Assembly (NCBI GenBank): GCA_033961575.1
Contig: CM066727.1
Coordinates: 115,742,434 to 115,806,433 of the forward strand
Direction of reading: 5' to 3'
DNA: 64,000 nt
Origin: Aselliscus stoliczkanus
Taxonomy: Eukaryota > Chordata > Mammalia > Chiroptera > Hipposideridae
Under the pieces are notes generated by a model. The model saw only the letters and a list, made by a program, of their open reading frames with translations, was not told the origin of the DNA and searched no databases. This document shows, piece after piece, positions 20,820-32,472 of this stretch. The position numbers and the translations under genes are program-made. Position 1 is the stretch's first letter, and each line of letters begins with the position of its first letter.

Positions 20820-23180
20820 AAATGGAGAGACGTGTGTATGTGTCCATTTTCACGAACATGTGTGTCCCGCTGTGCCTGGGGACAGGGCCTTCCTCAGGGT
20901 GTCTGGTTACAGGCCCAGTGCACAGCGGCAGCTCAGCTGTGGTGTTAATCGACATGAGCAGGACCTCAGGAGCCCCTGGTTTTGTGATACAGAAGGCTGC
21001 CTGGGAATTTTCCTATGTGTAATTATACCTTTTATTTTTATACCTAAAAATAAAAATAAAAGGAAAGTCATCTAGTGAGTCTAGTGAGTAAAAATGTAGA
21101 AAAGAAGGCTTCCTGGACCTTGAGCCTTCCTCTGCACCACCTCCCCTCTTTCCATCCTTATGTTTTGAGGAGGTGGCCAGGAGTACTCGGAAGGCTTTTG
21201 TCACCAGCTGTGTGCTTTGTGTGAAGGGAAGTGCTGGGGGCGAGTCTCTGACTTCTCATATGCTTGTGGATTTGAGCCCTGCAAAGTGGAGGACGTCGTA
21301 TGTGATGTGCTGGTCCCAAGGGAGCTGTGTGCTGGGCAGCGTCTCGTCCAGGTGTGAGACTGGGAGCAGGGCAGCCCCAGAATCTGTAGCCGGAGCTGGA
21401 GAGAGGAGCCCCGCATGAGAGGAATCACCTTCCCTGGGCCTGACCATGACGGCTCCTGGGCTTGCGAGGGGAGACGGAGAGACAGGAGGAACTGGGGGGC
21501 CAACACTCAGGCAAGGGGCCTGCACCCCAGAAACTGAAGTGTGACTGCCTTGGAGAAGGCAGGAGATAGGGAACTGGTGGACGCCAGGAGGCCAGAAGTC
21601 TGGACTTGGAAAGCCAAGCTCCTCGCACTTCCTGTGCCTCTGGGCTCATTTCCCTTGGTGCTAAGGAGGCTCCCTGCAGAAGGGCCAGCCTCTCTGCTGG
21701 TGGCCATGGGAGCCCAGAGGGGAGCAGCACCTTCCGGCCGGTCAGGGGGCTCAGGGTAGGGCAGAGCATCTGTCTCAGACACAGAAGCCCTCTGGGTGTC
21801 CCTGCATCTTTTTCCAGGCCTCAGTTTCTCCTTCTGTCCCACTCTGCCCCACATCTGTGGCTGGGTGTGGGGCCGGCATTGCACCACTGCCGTGAGAGTT
21901 GCTTTATAAATAGAAAGATACTTAACACCGACCCAGAAATCAAGCAGGGAGGGTGGCTCTGGGCAGTAGTGTTTTAAAAATGAGCATTGATTTCTGGGAA
22001 TCTGCACGCTGCATATTAAACAGACCCGTGCTGGATTCCAGGGCTCCGCTCATCCCTTTTCCCTCTCCTTTCCCCTCCCTGGAACACTGGCTGCCCGTCT
22101 GAGCCCTCCGAGGACCTGAGGAGCCACTGCTGTAGGCTTCGTCTCCCTTGCGTACTGTGGGCACCCTGTCTGCTGTGCATCTGTTCGCTGGCGCTTTCAT
22201 GCCTTCATTTTCACTTAAGATGCAGCAGGCACTGTGCTAGGTTCTGGGATTCACGGTGCGTGAAAATCGCCCCCTGCTCCCCTTCTCCTTCCCATTCTCA
22301 GCATCAAGACTCTCAGAATGAGAGTCTTCATACAGGGGTGCTCAGAGAGTGAAGAGAATGTCCAGTTTTGCCAAGGGTGGGGAAGGCTTTTGAGAGAAGA
22401 CTGAGAGTGGCCAAGAGAGGTGAGTATATTCCACCCGGGGAATAGAATGTGCAGTGACACGAGGAAGCGTGCCCATCCTGCTGTGTGCAGGCGGCTGGCA
22501 TGAGCAGGCATCATGTCTGTTACCTGAGTTCTGCATATGCCAGTGGATTGTCATGCCCACTAATACACCTGTTCCCTCCTGTTAGCGTCTCATGTATTAG
22601 AAGACGCTCAGTCAATGTCTGTTGACTGATTAAAATTTTGTCTCTTAGCCCAATCACAATGAAAGAGTTGGTTAAAAGAAGACTAAATAGTCGAAGAACT
22701 TCACCACCACTAAGACTTCCTTCCTTTTCATTTGGTGAGTTGAGCTCCATTCTGGGACTTAGTCACAGACAGAGAAGAAGGTGTCAGTTCAGTGTTAAAG
22801 AAAGTCCCAAGTAAAAACTGACACCAGCTCTCCCATCTTTACATCTTTACATCTTTACATCCCCCACCTGGTCGAGAACTGTGCATCTTTTAGGTCCTAC
22901 TGAGCCCTTCGCAGTCTTCCCCAGATGACCCACCAGAGCTTTCTACAAATGCCCCATAAAACTGGAGCCATCGAAGTGTTTCCACAGGTGAGTGAGATGA
23001 GGAGGAGTGAGTGTTAGGAAGGCTCCAAGTCTCCTAAGAGAGCCCCGGAGATGAGGCGAGACTGACTGGGAGTCTGAGAGGGAGTCGGGGCAGTCGGTCA
23101 CACGGGAGGTGGCTGGGGTGTTGGGGAGACCCTCAGAAGATGTGCCTCACTCCTGCCAGCATTGGGTAGCCATGTGTATA
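20820..23180. other. Unique intronic sequence with a short tandem repeat
   Basis: No exon found. TTTTATTTTTATACC and AAAATAAAAATAAAAG at about 21028-21062 form an imperfect inverted repeat. Three copies of the 8-bp unit CATCTTTA run at about 22834-22860. Some long frames exist at 21400-22000 but they are Pro/Ser-rich and domain-free on both strands, as expected of GC-rich non-coding DNA. Confidence 0.4.
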
Positions 23181-23184
23181 TATA

Positions 23185-23439
23185 CACAGTGGGTGCCCCC
23201 CAAAATATATACACAATTTAAGAAAGGGAAACTGTATTAAAATTGTAATACTCCATATATACTGATAGCAAAAGATGAATACAAGTCACGTTTGACTTCT
23301 GCAATTACAAGAGGTGCTCAAAGTGGGGTTACCATCAGCGTCCAGACACTTCTGATGACAGCGAACTACTGCTTGAGCAACGTTGACCGAAGTGCCCACT
23401 TGTATACATTTTTTTTTGGGACTCCCCCACCCCGCCCTG
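23185..23439 (-). mobile_element. Tc1/mariner-superfamily relic
   Basis: TA dinucleotides flank a segment whose ends CACAGTGGGTGCCCCCCAAA and the reverse of CCACCCCGCCCTG are loosely inverted. Subterminal ATATATACACA and TGTATACA also pair. On the minus strand, 23305-23385 reads like the C-terminus of a Tc1-like transposase (R-C-H-Q-K-C-L-D-A-D-G-N, then, one base shifted, H-F-E-H-L-L and a stop). Catalytic motifs are absent; it is a short relic. Confidence 0.55.
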
Positions 23440-25515
23440 TATATTTTAGTAACCTTATAGGTAAACAGTGATAGATAGCTTGGCTGTTTTAATTTCTATT
23501 TCCATGACATTTAATGTTCCCAAGTTTTTTACAACTAAAACAAAGTAGTGGAATTGCAGAAGTTATTCATACAGAGTGCAAATCACTGGTTGGAAATGTA
23601 GTCGGTAAGAAGGGTGGGCTGGGTGCTGTTTAGGCATGATGGGTCCTGTGAGCTCTGCCTCAGGAAGGGGTCTTGCCTGCTGATTGGCCTCCAAGCCGAT
23701 TGTAAGCTCCTCTTGGGCTGAAAGCAAGTCCCGCATCTTGTTTGACTTCTTTCCTTGAGTGGCATAGTGCTGTGGGACATAGGACAGCTTTCACATAGTG
23801 CTATGGAGGGGCGGGGACACTGTCAGCCTCCTCCTCCCCACTGAAGACTTCTTTCCCTCCGTCTTTCTTATGTTTCTTCAGACCTTTCCTCTCCTTCCCC
23901 TTCCTTTCTTATCCCTCCCTACAATGTTAGCATAATATTGGTTGTATTTTTTTCCCCTTCCATTTGTATTTCTGTCTTCAGCATGGCTGGTGACCCACAG
24001 AGATCAAGAGGTTTCTGACCTGGAGTGCTAAACCCAGCACCTGCCATGTAGCCTCTCAATACACATGGCCCAATTGTCTTCCCTCCTCGGAGAGCTTAGT
24101 TGCAGTTTTCATAAAAAGTCAGGGAGGCAGGTGGTGTAGCAATTTCAGAAGCCACGCGTCCCAGCCAAGGGTGCAAGTGGGGCTCTGGGCACTGTGGTAG
24201 AAGCTGGGTGAGCCCACCGGTGAGCTTTCTGTGCAGGCCTGTGCATCCACTGCAGGGGGTCTGATGGACAGTGGTGGAGACACTCTCAGGCTCCTGCCTG
24301 TCCCCTTTGTTCCCATCACACACAGGGATCTGGTTGCTCATTCTCTGATGTGGTTTCTCCTGGGAGGCTGGAGGAATGAGAGTTATTCAGTAGCTTTTTC
24401 AGCAGAGGAATGTGTGATTTGAACAATGCTGGGCCCAGGATGCCCTGGATTCCTCAGTTGACGTTGGCATTAGACAGGAACTATCAGGAGCTGGAAATAG
24501 GCTGTGGGGCCCAGGCAGGGGGGTGATTGTTTGTGGCAACCCCACAGTCACCATCCCGCCTCATCCTGGAACCATGGATGCCGCAGACAGGAAGGCACCT
24601 CCCAAAGTCATCCAGCAGGAAGGGACTGCACTGCTTCCACGTGAGCACATTGTGACCCCCGACATGACATGGCTCCAGGTGGGGTGGGTGCGCCCGGCCC
24701 AGGGCGGTAGCTAGCACCTGCTTCATCACCTGTCCCTGTCCTTAACAGCCTCTTCTAGAGGCTCCACTTGCATTTTAAGCCCATTCCTCTTATTCTGCCT
24801 TAAATGAAACAAGACACGAGGCCAGCACCCTCGGCACAGAGCCTGTAAATGCATGTGGGCATGTTTTCCTTCTGTTTTGGAGAACCAGTGGGAGGTGGTG
24901 TCTGCTTTAGACACATGAGGCAGACAGCTGGGTAGAATTTGTAATGGATAAAATATTGGCTCAATTTAGAATTGGTTCTCCCTAGTTTAATGGGTTAGGA
25001 GGGTATAATTCTGTGCTGAGCTAACTCCATGCATTTTTAAACCAACTTTGATGTTTCAGCAATGAAGAGATGAATACATGAATAAGGAGTCCGTGTTATA
25101 TGTTGTCCGTTTGAGATTTTGCTTTGAACAATGATTTTGTTCAAAAATTTTGCCCACCATGAGGTGGGCACTGTTCTCCCCAGGGTGCAGGCAAACACCT
25201 TATGTCCACATCAGAGTTCTGCCCAGCAGATGAAGTTGTTGGATCAAATGACTCAGGGACAAATTTTCACAATGACGAGACTTTCTCTGTTTCTTCTCAC
25301 GGTACATGTAATTTTTTGGCATCCTTTACGCACATTTCCATCTTGGAGGGTGAATCCAAGTTTATTTCTTACAGCTGGGTAAACCTTCCTGGCCAGGTGT
25401 GGCCCCTGGCAGAAAGTAACCAGCTCTGAATTTTGTGCCAAGAAAGTGGGTATTTGTATGCGCAGCCAACCCACGTTCGGAGATGCTTGTGGGCTGTATG
25501 TGTCACCATCAGAGA
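23440..25515. other. Unique intronic sequence
   Basis: No gene or repeat family recognised. Pyrimidine-rich at 23820-23960. Confidence 0.35.
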
Positions 25516-25521
25516 TCTAGG

Positions 25522-25706
25522 GCCATGTTTCCCAAACTTCGTGGACGCACATACTACACCCAAAAAACGTTTCGTGAAATTACTCTATGAGATACATCCT
25601 GGTATTTTCTATTTTGTTTTAACGTCTTAAAATACTCTTCCTGACCTACTAAACATATTTCATAACCCACTAATGAGTAATGACCTGCAGTTTGAAAAGT
25701 ACTAAT
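25522..25706. mobile_element. Short hAT (MER-type) relic
   Basis: The ends TGTTTCCCAAACTT (about 25527-25540) and CAGTTTGAAAAGTACT (about 25688-25703) are inverted copies of a common hAT terminus. The 8-bp duplication is not clear. Confidence 0.5.
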
Positions 25707-25739
25707 CTGGGAGTTGTCACAGATTAAAGCGAATGGAAA

Positions 25740-26125
25740 CAATTAGCAAATTAATTCATTTGGGTCATAGCCACTCATCTACTGTAGCTCAGATTCTTTG
25801 TTTCTTGAAATTAGATTTTTCTCTTTGTTGTTTTCATTGATGCCTATTAGCTAGGAAGTAAGTGCCTGTCAGGCAGAAAACTTGGATTTTGTGCTTCTTT
25901 TAACAAGGACCCCATCAGTCAGTATTTTAAAGTTGTCTTTCTAAAATAAATTTGATCTTAACTCAAGGCACAGGTTTTTACTTAAGTTAACACAGGATTA
26001 TTCTTTTACAATAAAATTCTGAACAGAGCCGTGATTTGTGAGTTTGCCAACTTACTCAACAACTTTTACTGAGCGTTTTCAAGGTTGAGTAAATTAGCAC
26101 ATTGAGTAAATTAGCAGATTCATGA
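25740..26125. other. AT-rich, repeat-free island
   Basis: TAATTCATTTG, TTGTTGTTTTCATTGATGCC, CTAAAATAAATTTGATCTTA and ACTTAAGTTAACACAGG mark an AT-rich stretch with no repeat resemblance or coding character. It may be a conserved non-coding element, which cannot be judged from one sequence. Confidence 0.3.
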
Positions 26126-26890
26126 ATTGGAGCTGGGGATTCAGAGGTGTCACCTTTCTGTGCGCAGGGAGCTCACCATGAAAAGGAGCGAAAGACTCAC
26201 AAAGGAAAAACAGTGTGAGCAATGCTGCAGCAGAGGCACTTGCAAAAACCAAGTCAGACAGGCTGCCTTAGGGAAGCCCAGAGGGCAGGGATCTGGCAGG
26301 AGGAGATGCGGTGTGTCCTGGGTCTTACAGGAGGCACAGGAAGGAGCTCCAGGGAAAGGGCCTGCTAGCTGGTGGTGAAGGAACCGGTATGCTCTTCAAA
26401 GAAAATTGGAATAGAACCAACACAGTGCTTAAGTTGGGGCTACATAAGATCAATTGATTTTAGAAAGATGATTGTGAGGGCAAGTGTAAAAGGTGTTCAG
26501 GAAATGGAGAGGGGCTGGGGAAAGCGAAACCAGGCGGGGGTGGAGGGAGCTGTAATAGTTTTGTAGGTTTGGTAAGGAAGAGATAGGGTGAGACGCTTCA
26601 CCAAGGGAATGCATGAAGGAGAGGGAGGGGGATGAGTTCTAGGGCATGAGGCTCGCTCGAATCTGCGGGATCAAGAGATAAAGTAACAATGAGTCAAAGG
26701 AATCTCTCTAGGTTTCTGATTTAAGTGACTAAGTTGGTGGTGATGCTATTATCAGTATAGGAACTACCAATGGAGGAACAGGTAGTAGGTACAGGGAAGG
26801 GAAGATAGTGAAGTTAGTGTAGACCTATTGCTTTGTCTCTCTGCTGCACATCTGGCTGGAGATGTTCTGAGGCTCAGGGGCCCTGGGCAG
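26126..26890. other. Purine-rich unique sequence, possibly an old unclassified repeat
   Basis: GGAAGGAGCTCCAGGGAAAG and similar segments resemble other purine-rich relics at 32.5, 35.4 and 39.1 kb. There is no gene. Confidence 0.3.
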
Positions 26891-26894
26891 GGGT

Positions 26895-27095
26895 CCTGGA
26901 GTAAGACAGCCGGTTCCAGCCCAAGCTTTGGCCATGCACTCCTGGCCTGTATGGTCCAGGACAAGCCACCTAAATTTCCTCATCTGTCAAATGGGAGTGC
27001 TTATCTTGCAAGGTTGTTATGAAGATTGCAGAAACTAGATATTAAAATTGTGGCACAAGGCAGGTACTCAGAAGCTTTATAACATTACTGTTAGT
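26895..27095 (+). repeat. MIR relic
   Basis: GGTCCAGGACAAGCCACCTA, TTCCTCATCTGTCAAATGGG, GCAAGGTTGTTATGAAGATT, AGGCAGGTACTCAGAAGC: a clear plus-strand MIR. Confidence 0.7.
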
Positions 27096-27096
27096 A

Positions 27097-27270
27097 ATCT
27101 GGGCTGAGAGAAAGGACCCAGGACTCAAATCTCAGCTTTGCCCCAAAATTACAAGTGTCCTTGGGCAAGTTAGTTTACTACTCCAGCCCTCAGTTTCCTC
27201 ATTTGGATATGGAAGGCATTGGATCTGATAATCTGCAACATCATTTTAGTGCAAAAATTCTGTGATCTTC
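27097..27270 (+). repeat. MIR relic, second in tandem
   Basis: ACTCAAATCTCAGCTTTGCC, TGTCCTTGGGCAAGTTAGTT and CCTCAGTTTCCTCATTTGGA directly follow the previous MIR in the same orientation. Confidence 0.7.
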
Positions 27271-27274
27271 TGAA

Positions 27275-28005
27275 AGTTGAGAGAACTCATTTACGAATAC
27301 ACTGGATGATAGAATCTGGACTTTGCATGTGTAACGATGGAGCAAAGCGAACAAGATGAAGGGTAATGGGCAAATGTTTACAGTTGCTCCTTTTGCTGAA
27401 GTCCTATACTGAGATTAAGAAAACTGCAGGAATATCGTAGAGGGGTGGGTGGCTCTGTCTTAAAATGCTTGATGTGCGAGACCCAGGCAGGCCCCGGTGC
27501 TGCTCAGGGCTTCTGTCCGTGAGCAAGGGCTGATGCTCAGTGAGAAGGGGTTTCGTGCCAGGCTGCGCTGATGGGGCAGGGCATCCAGAGCAAGGGATAC
27601 CACAGCCTATTGCCCATGGCAATCCTCAGATTCCATGGAGTAGTGTTCAGCTCACTCGCTGAATACCCTGTCACCAGATGTTTCTGTGCACCTACTGTGT
27701 GCCGGGTGCTGAAGTGAGTGCTGGAGGTTCCGCACTGATCAGATGCAGGAGTTCAGGGCTGCATTTTAGGGAGCACATTGGCAGACCAGGAAAAGCAAGC
27801 AGCAGCGTGGGGAGGTTGCTGTGTGAGTAACAGTGGCAACAAGTGGGGATGTTTTGCTTGGGAAAAAGAGGGCTAAGGGCAGTGAAACTGTCTTCTTACT
27901 GTGAAAGGAGACAGTAATTGGACCTCTGCTTACTGCTCCAGAGGGAAGAACGAATTCTATCAGCCAGAATACTGATGATGATGATAATTAAGAGAACTGT
28001 GATCT
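27275..28005. other. Unique intronic sequence
   Basis: No feature beyond a possible old repeat fragment at 27660-27760 (TTTCTGTGCACCTACTGTGT). Confidence 0.35.
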
Positions 28006-28009
28006 ACTG

Positions 28010-28200
28010 TTTATTAAGGGGAGTGTTTGCCAGGCGCTGAATCAGGCACTGAGCACGGATCATTGACTGTGCGTGGTTAGGCATTTACTGTACTCACAAT
28101 TCAGGTGAGGAAACTGAGGCGGGCAGTGAAGTAACATGTCAAGGGGTAGAGCTGGGATTTGATGGCGATGTGACTGAGTTCATGGCCCAGGTCTGCCCCC
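28010..28200 (-). repeat. MIR relic
   Basis: TGCCAGGCGCTGAATCAGGC, CAATTCAGGTGAGGAAACTG, AGTAACATGTCAAGGGGTAG and GAGCTGGGATTTGATGGCGA form an antisense MIR. Confidence 0.65.
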
Positions 28201-28424
28201 GTGCCACCCACATCTATAAGGGAGAAAGTCGAGGCAGGCAGGTGGGGCTCAGATTACGGCAGAGCTTATGGTAGGTAGTGTCGCACAATGAGGACAAGGC
28301 TGCACGGCAAGCTCCCCGGCCTGGTCAGCATTCAGGCAGAGTGCAGGCAGCGGCCGTGCAGGGTCTTCCTGCAGCGGGGAGGAGGTTGGCCATAAGCGAG
28401 TAATTCAGTGGGCTCATGAACCCC

Positions 28425-28535
28425 GGGTCAGCCTGGAGGAAGGGAAACTGCAGCTCACAGGGGTGAAGCGGCCTGCCCAAAGTTGTGCAGTCCCTGAGAG
28501 GCCAAAATGGGACTCAGACCCGGTCTCCTGACCCT
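28425..28535 (-). repeat. MIR relic
   Basis: GGGAAACTGCAGCTCACAGG, GAAGCGGCCTGCCCAAAGTT and GGGACTCAGACCCGGTCTCC show antisense MIR. Confidence 0.6.
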
Positions 28536-28747
28536 GCCCCAGGTGCCCTTGTTTCTGCCCCACTCTGCCTCTCAGCCCTTTCCAGCAGCCGTGCCTCCTG
28601 TGGTTCCCGTTAGTCTTTCGCCAAGATTCATTCCACCTGCTCCTGTGCTCTGACAGACTGCCTGCGATGTTCTGTGGGTGCCTGAGTTCACAACTGGAGC
28701 CACAGCTGGCATTTAAGCTGACTGAAAGGCGTTTCCAACTCTCAGTG

Positions 28748-28750
<3 letters not shown>

Positions 28751-28786
<36 letters not shown>
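28751..28786. repeat. (GT)18 microsatellite
   Basis: An uninterrupted dinucleotide tract of 18 units, likely polymorphic and able to adopt Z-DNA. Confidence 0.95.
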
Positions 28787-28788
<2 letters not shown>

Positions 28789-28789
28789 A

Positions 28790-30240
28790 GGCACACGCGT
28801 GTGTGCGCTTCTGGTATCAGGGGCCTGTGTGTCTTGGAGGGCCATGTAGGGGCTTTGAAGTCTTTGGCGGCGGGGAGGTCTGTGTGTGATGTGGGACAGG
28901 CTGGAATTTATGGCAGTTTGGGGCTGGTGGAGAAGGCTGCAGGATCCCGAGGGACAAATGGTCTGTCCTGCTCTGCCAGCCTCTTGTCGCCCCCTCTGGG
29001 TGCAGCCATCCCTCTCTGAAGGTGGGCTGGGAAGGAGCAGGTTAGGGAAGTTAATTAATTAATTATAATACTTCACCCAGATCAGACAGGCTTTCTGCTT
29101 GGGAAATGCTCTGTTGACAGAATGAGGAAACTGCTAATTTGCCAGTTCTGGCTATACTGACAGAGGGCGGGGGCCTTGGTGTAGGGAGGTGGGGAACTGC
29201 CGGCACACCTGCCAGGTTCCCTTGGGCCTGTGGCCCTTTGAGTTGATTGCCTTGCTTTGGCTTTCTGTGAGTGAGCTCCTCTCTCTCTTTCTCTTTTCTC
29301 TTTCTCCTTGAGATTTTCTTCCCTCTCTTTTTCCCTTTTATTGTTTGCACTACATGCCACCAGGAGAATTGGCTGGGCCAGGTTTTCAGACTTCATTCAT
29401 TCATTCAACAGGTGCTTATTGAGTCACTGGCACATGACAAGGATGTGGTAGATGCTAAGGGGACGCAGCAGACATCGGGCTTGTGCTCTCCTGCAGCCGA
29501 CAGTCCATTTGCAAAGACAAGCAAGAGTTGTCCCCTCGGGCTGCCCAGGCTGAGTCGGTGTGTGTGTGTCTGTGGGGGGAAGTGGGGGGAATGAGGAGCC
29601 TCCATGCCAGGGGAGGGGATGCTAATTGAAGCCTAGAATTGGAGTGGGCTGGCAGGGAGCTGAGCCAGGCTCCCTGAGGCTAGAACAGCCAGACAGGAGC
29701 TGAGTCCAAGACAGCACCACTGATCGAGGCTGAGTTGAAAGCCATCTCAAGGGCTGTTGCAGGAAACGCTGGGCGTCGGCCTTGTCGGCTTTGCTGGGTG
29801 AAAGTGGACAAGCAGAGGCAGACCTCTGTGTTGCTGATGATACAGGCAAATGGAAGAGGCACGCAGCCCTGGAGTGACCTAAGCCTAACACTGTTCTCCC
29901 TCCCCTTCTCCCCACCACATCCCTCTTCATCAGGCACTTCTGTGAGCATGGGCTTGGGCTGACAGAGTGGTTTTGGCAGATGTGTCCTTGCTGGAGAGGG
30001 GAGATTTTGGCCAGGATTGTCTCCCCAGCTGGTGTGACTTCAGATTCCTGACAGAAGTGTCTCAGGGTCACTTTGGTGATTATGTGCAGATGTATCTCCA
30101 GGAGACGAACCAAAGGGAGCAGTGGGAGTCTTACACCCCCAAAGCCTCTAGCTTCGGAAGATTTGTGAGAGGTGGTGGAAATTGAGTTGCTGCTTGGGTA
30201 GTGAAAGGAAGAGGCATTTAGAGCCAATCAGAACCTCCAC
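28790..30240. other. Unique intronic sequence
   Basis: TTCATTCATTCATTCAAC near 29393-29410 opens a short L2-like fragment (GTGCTTATTGAGTCACTGGC). The tract TCTCTCTCTTTCTCTTTTCT lies near 29280-29300. A 200-codon minus-strand frame at 29622-30227 has no domain and no splice context. Confidence 0.35.
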
Positions 30241-30245
30241 AGGGG

Positions 30246-30417
30246 CCCTCAAATTTTAGCACATTTTGGAGTTTATTAATAGCGGATATTATCATATCTT
30301 TGTTTCCAGAAATCCTGATTCAATAGGGCAAGAGTGGGCCCAGGAATGTGCATTCAATACCAAACACCCAAGAATTGAAAGTAGGTGGCCTGAGAGCCAC
30401 ACTGAGAGACACGCTGT
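30246..30417. repeat. MER5-type hAT relic
   Basis: CCTCAAATTTTAGCACATTT, AAATCCTGATTCAATAGGGC, GAGTGGGCCCAGGAATGTGC and the closing GAGAGCCACACTGAGAGACA follow MER5A/B order. Confidence 0.6.
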
Positions 30418-30424
30418 GATGGAG

Positions 30425-30600
30425 AGAGCCCAGCGTCTGGACAGAGCACCGGGCTAGGGGTCCGGAGACCTGGTCTGGCCACTCAGTGACTGGTCTTGGG
30501 GCAAGTCACCTCTCCTTCAACACAATGCCATCGACGGCAATTACTTTCTAGGACGTTAGCGAGGATCACATATGTGAAAGCCCTTTGAACAGTATACTTT
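30425..30600 (+). repeat. MIR relic
   Basis: CTAGGGGTCCGGAGACCTGG, CTTGGGGCAAGTCACCTCTC and GAGGATCACATATGTGAAAG match the plus-strand MIR layout. Confidence 0.65.
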
Positions 30601-30609
30601 TTTTTCTGT

Positions 30610-32465
30610 AAATGAAGGCTGATGTTGTTCTTTTACAGTTATAATAGAAATGTTCAGAAGAGTCTGTGTGGATGATCGAAAGCAGGGGAAGAGGTGGAGG
30701 AGAAAAATGGACCAAATGATCTCTGAAGACCCATCGCTTTGGGGATCTTCCTCTGACAAGAAAATTCAAGGGATTTCTTTCCCTCCCACAGTCCAGACGC
30801 TGAATGAACCTGTTTCTTTAAGGTGTGGGTGGCTGATTCAGTGTTGAGATAGGCCGGCAGCAAGGACAGAGGCCCCTGAGCTCCTTAATTACAGCGCCTT
30901 CTGGACCTCCTTTCCTATTTCCCTGGTGCTGAGGTTGCTTAAACTGAGCAATCAGAGCCGGAGGATGCTGCTGGGAGCCCCAGGCTGTGTGACCTGTCCT
31001 GCCTGAGGTGGTTTTGCTGATGTCCAGCAGCGCGAGGCTGGGGTGGGAATGGCTCGCACCCAGAGTTTCTGTTCCAGGCATCGCTCCTGGCTGCTCGACA
31101 TCCCCTGGAGGGTGGCGGGTTGGAGCGGGGTCTCCGTGTTGCACAGCTTCAGGGGACATGCTTCCCAGGAACACAGTGCGGCTGTCCCCTGGGGGCTGGG
31201 CCGTGGTGGCCCTCTCTGGAAGGGCCGCAGCATGGGGCGTCCCTGTTTTGTTACTGAACTCAGTTGGTTCCTTGGTTCTGTGGTCTCTGTGACCAGCTTT
31301 AGTGCCCAATAAGGTCAGCAGGAATGTATGTAGTGATGATGATACTGATCACAGTAATCAAGATACGTTGTCCTGAGGCCATTGTCATCATCTTTGGTTT
31401 TAGAAAACATTTAGAAACGATCATTTAACTAACAAGCATTTGTTGAGTGTGGCTGTGTGCCTAGCTCTGTGCAAAGTCGCCGAGGGGATTTTGGGAGGGA
31501 CTCAGTGGGTAAGCTGTTCTCACATAATAAAGGGCTTCTCTTCAGTCTGGGTTTCTGTCATTCTTACATCGCCGGGTCCTGGAAGGTGGCTGCTGGGCTA
31601 GCTCTAGCTTTGTTGGCATTTCTGGGGTTGGCAGGGGTGGGCCAGGGCTCATTCTGATGGGGAAGCACATGGGGTCACATTCAGAAATGGAATCTGGGCA
31701 TGCCCATGCAGCTCTTGACTCACTTTCCCATGGCTGGTGGATGTGAGGGTGTGGACAGGAGTTTCTGTTCCCTCCAGAGAAGGGCTGGAGTTCTGAGCAC
31801 GACGGCACCCCCCTTCGCTCCGAGGATGACCCCCCGCCCCCTGTCTCCGCTTTCGAGCTCCCCAGGTCTGCACTCCTCGCGAGCGAGCTGCTCCTACCCC
31901 ACCAGCCGCCAGCCTACTGTGGCTACGTGCTACAGCTGGGCCCACAGAGCTTAAAATAGCAGTGTGAGCTGACCGCTTAGCATGTGGGGAGCCCGCCTGA
32001 GGCGTGATGGGGCAGCTGCCTGGAGTCGGGGCTCCGCTGGATCTAACCACTGGGTTGGAGAGTATTCTTTGGGGGTTTCTTCCAGGCTCAGGCTGGAGGA
32101 TAGGGGTTGGCCTGGGTGGGGGCTCAGGTGTGGCTGGTGCAGAGGGGAAGCAAAGAGCTTGTCTTTCCTAAGACCTTTAAGAGAATGCCTTGAACCTGAC
32201 CTCAACACCCCCCACTGCAGAGCTCAGAGGCCTCAGGACTGGGGGTGCTGTTCAGCCCTAGCCTTGGCCGTGGCACTGCCCAGGGTTAGCTACATAGGGC
32301 CCCGCTCCAGCTTAAATGAAGAGAGAAAATGAGGTACAGAGGTGGGGCGGAGGGTAGCAGGGCCAGGGTGAGAACAGGCATCCCGAGCCCTGGCTGGGGG
32401 GCGCCAAGCACCAGGCCCCTTGGTTCCCAGCTGCCTGCTCTTGGGAAGCCAAGAGAGAGTCGGAG
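30610..32465. other. Unique intronic sequence
   Basis: GC-rich at 31000-31260 and 31800-32060, with several long open frames on both strands that reflect composition. CATTTGTTGAGTGTGGCTGT near 31438 is a small L2/MIR-like fragment. No exon is recognised. Confidence 0.35.
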
Positions 32466-32472
32466 GCTTCAG

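Noticed and set aside
29622..30227. A 201-codon minus-strand frame
   Set aside because: No domain and no splice-bounded coding segment; consistent with chance in GC-moderate intron.
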